Source of the DNA: Bryobacteraceae bacterium | GTDB taxonomy: Bacteria > Acidobacteriota > Terriglobia > Bryobacterales > Bryobacteraceae | Direction of reading: 5' to 3' | NCBI GenBank assembly: GCA_026129905.1 | Contig: JAHCHE010000005.1 | Location: 267,240 to 331,239 of the forward strand | DNA: 64,000 nucleotides | Shown here: positions 62,424-64,000 of the stretch, piece by piece | Layout of the letters: every line of letters begins with the position of its first letter | Numbering within the stretch: position 1 is the first letter of the stretch | Translations under genes and position numbers: made by a program | Notes under the pieces: generated by a model | What the model was told of the DNA's origin: nothing | Databases searched by the model: none | What the model saw: only the letters and a program-made list of their open reading frames with translations

Positions 62424-63022
62424 TTACGATTCGGGCTCGACCGGGCGGCCGAGTTGAGACGGCGGTGGCTCCTGGGGCAGGTAGCCGGCCTGGCCGGTGC
62501 GGACGCGTTCGAGTTCCTTCAGCGCGCGGTAGTAGTCGCGGCGGGACTGGGCCTGGTAGCGCACCAGCAGGGAGAACGCCTGCGGGTTGTTGGCCCAGGC
62601 GAGGCCGGCCATCAGTTCCTGCACGTCCTCGGGCTCTTCGGCGAGCGCGGGCGGGTCGGGCTCGGAGGCTTCGGGCGTTTTTCGGAGGGATGGTATCGCC
62701 GTAGAAAGAGCAGTCGTCGGGCATGGACTCGCGCCAGCGCGGGATGATCCGCTTGGGTTCCTCGGTGGCGTGGACGTAAGCGTCGTGCATCTGGGAGGCG
62801 AGGAGGCCGGTTTCGATGCGGGCGAGGTGTTTCATGCGCCAGGCGGCGACGGCGATTTCGTCGACCAGGGTCCGCTCGTGGACGGAGGAGGGCCGGAAGT
62901 CGGCGCGGTAGTCGGTGAGGAGGGATTGGAGTTCCTGGTTGGGTTTGGCGAGCAGGGTGGCGGCGGAGGCGAGGATGCGATGCCGGGTGGAATTCGCGCT
63001 GGAGCGCTTTTTCCCGGCTTCG
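62424..63022 (-). pseudogene. Frameshifted and N-truncated gene of an acidobacterial accessory-protein family
   Basis: Reading on the reverse strand from about 63022, EAGKKRSSANSTRHRILASA, LLAKPNQELQSLLTDYRADF, VDEIAVAAWRMKHLARIETG form a helical protein similar to a multicopy family in Solibacter relatives whose usual N-terminal segment ends GKxRSSxNAxRHGL. At an A5 run (T5 at 62678-62682 on the forward strand) the frame shifts; the next frame continues as MQELMAGLAWANNPQAFSLL and YQAQSRRDYYRALKELERVR and ends at TAA 62424-62426. The N-terminal part is missing and replaced by intron sequence. A sequencing error at the homopolymer is possible, but the N-truncation is independent evidence of decay. 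Confidence 0.65.
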
Positions 63023-63808
63023 CAGTACGTACGGGTCGCGTATACGGCGGTTCGGCGAGTTGAGCCTATCGTACAGTCAACTTCGGAAGTCCGAGCGAGG
63101 CGAAGTAAGCATTGGGCAGCGCAATCGCCAGAGCAGGCGAGTTTGCCAACCGCCACGGGCCATGGGCGCGGCCCGCCGTATTCGCGGCCAGATCTTTGCC
63201 CACTCCCCGTTGGACGACTTCGGCAAACCGCACCGTCCCTCGCTTCCATTGCTTCCAGATCACCGACCGCAGCCTGCGTCTGACCCACTCCCGAGCAAGG
63301 GCGAAAGCGGTCCGCCTTGCGGCGTCCCCTCATCCACCGGACTCACCAGCCCGTTCTCCATTACTTACTCCAGCCGTGAGAACCGACCGGATCAGCTTCA
63401 GCACTCGCTTGTCGCAAGTTCGGGACTTCGCTCCTGCCTGCTTTCGCAGGCTATCCACGCTACTACACCCGATGCTGACTTCTGCCGTCCGGTCGGGATC
63501 GATCGCTCGGCCCTCAGTCGTGATTCCACGACAAACGGCAGATCTCCCGAGGTAAGTTCGACTTCTTTCCACGCGCAACCGTCGGATTTACCACCAGCGC
63601 TCTTGATGGATATGGACTTCGTTGTCACTTGCCAACTCGTCCCACGCCTTAGGCCTCGTATCCGCTTCTCATTTATCGGCTCGCGCTTTTGCTCCACGCT
63701 TCCTTCAGACCCCGCCTCGCGACGACGCCCTTGCGCTTCGCTGCCCTTCACCTCCATCAGCTTGGGATGGGGACTTGCACCCGACAAGTCGCCGAACATG
63801 CTCGGCAC
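63023..63808 (-). mobile_element. Group II intron relic (class C-like position), 5' end at 63808
   Basis: On the reverse strand the sequence starts GTGCCGAGCATG, followed by GGGTGCAAGTCCC and, further on, GGTGAAGGGCAGCGAAGCGC and TCTGAAGGAAGCG, all of which resemble bacterial group II intron domain I. The interior carries reverse transcriptase and maturase remnants (63066-63361). Near the 3' end GAACCGCCGTATACG and CCCGTACGTAC (63025-63053) look like domain V, cut off midway where the truncated gene begins. The relic lies directly downstream of an intrinsic terminator (63814-63840), the known target type of class C introns. Most of the protein is deleted, so it cannot be active. Confidence 0.75.
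63066..63361 (-). pseudogene. Group II intron reverse transcriptase/maturase (LtrA) remnant
   Basis: The frame from ATG 63361 carries GTPQGGPLSPLL (63293-63328), a motif typical of RT domain 5 of group II intron proteins. In a different frame from about 63302 to the stop at 63066-63068 lies ALAREWVRRRLRSVIWKQWK and HGPWRLANSPALAIALPNAY, the C-terminal maturase domain. The expected 100 or so residues between them are missing, and the N-terminal RT part is gone. Confidence 0.72.
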
Positions 63809-63813
63809 ATAAG

Positions 63814-63840
63814 AAAAAGCCCCGGGACGGCGCCCAGGGC
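63814..63840 (-). terminator. Intrinsic terminator adjacent to the intron relic
   Basis: On the reverse strand GCCCTGGG (63833-63840), loop of 6, CCCGGGGC (63819-63826) and TTTTT (63814-63818) form an 8-bp stem (one G-T pair) with a T-run. It ends 5 bases before the intron relic begins at 63808. The gene it serves is to the right of the window or no longer recognisable. Confidence 0.7.
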
Positions 63841-64000
63841 CTAGGAGTTGCTTATCGCTTCGCTACCAGTGTGGCATGGAGGGCAAAGAACGGATCGGAG
63901 GGGAGCGGGGGAGGGGAGGTAAATGCAATTGATGGAGTAGGTTAGGAATATTTTGCATGGGGGGACCGGGAGTGTGGAGGTTGGCTCGCAAGTAATGTGA
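63841..64000. other. No recognisable gene
   Basis: The last 160 bases before the window edge show no convincing open frame, promoter or RNA gene. Confidence 0.6.

Noticed and set aside
1..64000. CRISPR arrays, tRNA or rRNA genes, prophage genes and attachment sites.
   Set aside because: No regularly spaced repeats, no tRNA-like cloverleaf with matching anticodon and CCA region, and no phage structural or integrase genes were seen by eye.

Overview
The window is high-GC bacterial DNA whose gene content points to the phylum Acidobacteriota, most likely the Bryobacterales (Candidatus Solibacter relatives). The best marker is the C-terminal domain of the FG-GAP protein at 18047-21037, which resembles the Solibacter-type C-terminal domain. 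Other pointers are many exported carbohydrate-active and Tat-exported enzymes, DUF1080, DUF1684, DUF4038, M81 and M24 families, and large extracellular repeat proteins. The assignment rests on protein resemblance only; there is no rRNA here.

Layout. 1-9.4 kb: a mannosyl-3-phosphoglycerate phosphatase-like gene (cut by the window edge) with an FKBP isomerase, an exported RraA-like protein, a DUF1684 protein, a giant beta-helix protein and a clan-A glycosidase/GH51 arabinofuranosidase pair. 9.4-16.6 kb: ankyrin protein, M28 peptidase, glucose-6-phosphate dehydrogenase, and a three-gene sugar-acid set (GH109-like oxidoreductase, enolase-superfamily dehydratase, SDR). 16.6-18.0 kb: a B12-binding-like radical SAM protein whose apparent stop is TGA inside a Cys-TGA-Ala-Glu-Pro context followed by a perfect hairpin; I read it as a selenoprotein of the CUAEP-tail radical SAM family. 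18-26.3 kb: FG-GAP protein, an exported unknown, an S9 oligopeptidase, an orphan 175-residue protein and a dienelactone hydrolase. 26.6-31.3 kb: a tight five-gene operon of a Cys-rich HTH/receiver regulator, Rieske protein, full-length cytochrome b, a 9-heme and a 5-heme cytochrome c, apparently a bc-type quinol oxidase whose electron exit is multiheme cytochromes. 31.6-50.8 kb: scattered catabolic genes (URO-D-like, beta-propeller, SDR/aminotransferase, M24 peptidase/APC permease, DUF362 plus an unassigned six-hairpin glycosidase, M81, mannonate-dehydratase-like, DUF1080, AlkP-like, a truncated DUF4038 gene, a diheme lipoprotein). 50.9-62 kb: metH, a GNAT, an NtrC-type regulator with a stand-alone DsbD-alpha domain, and divergent from it a CusBA-type heavy-metal efflux pair. 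62-64 kb: a decayed mobile-element tail with a frameshifted HicB, a frameshifted accessory gene, and a group II intron relic lying directly downstream of an intrinsic terminator.

Four copies or composites of a two-hairpin palindromic repeat lie between genes (24.6, 31.4, 31.55 and 62.2 kb). Several genes have a -10 box placed so that the transcript would start at or next to the start codon, which suggests leaderless mRNAs. The most notable items are the selenocysteine radical SAM gene, the multiheme bc-type operon and the intron relic.
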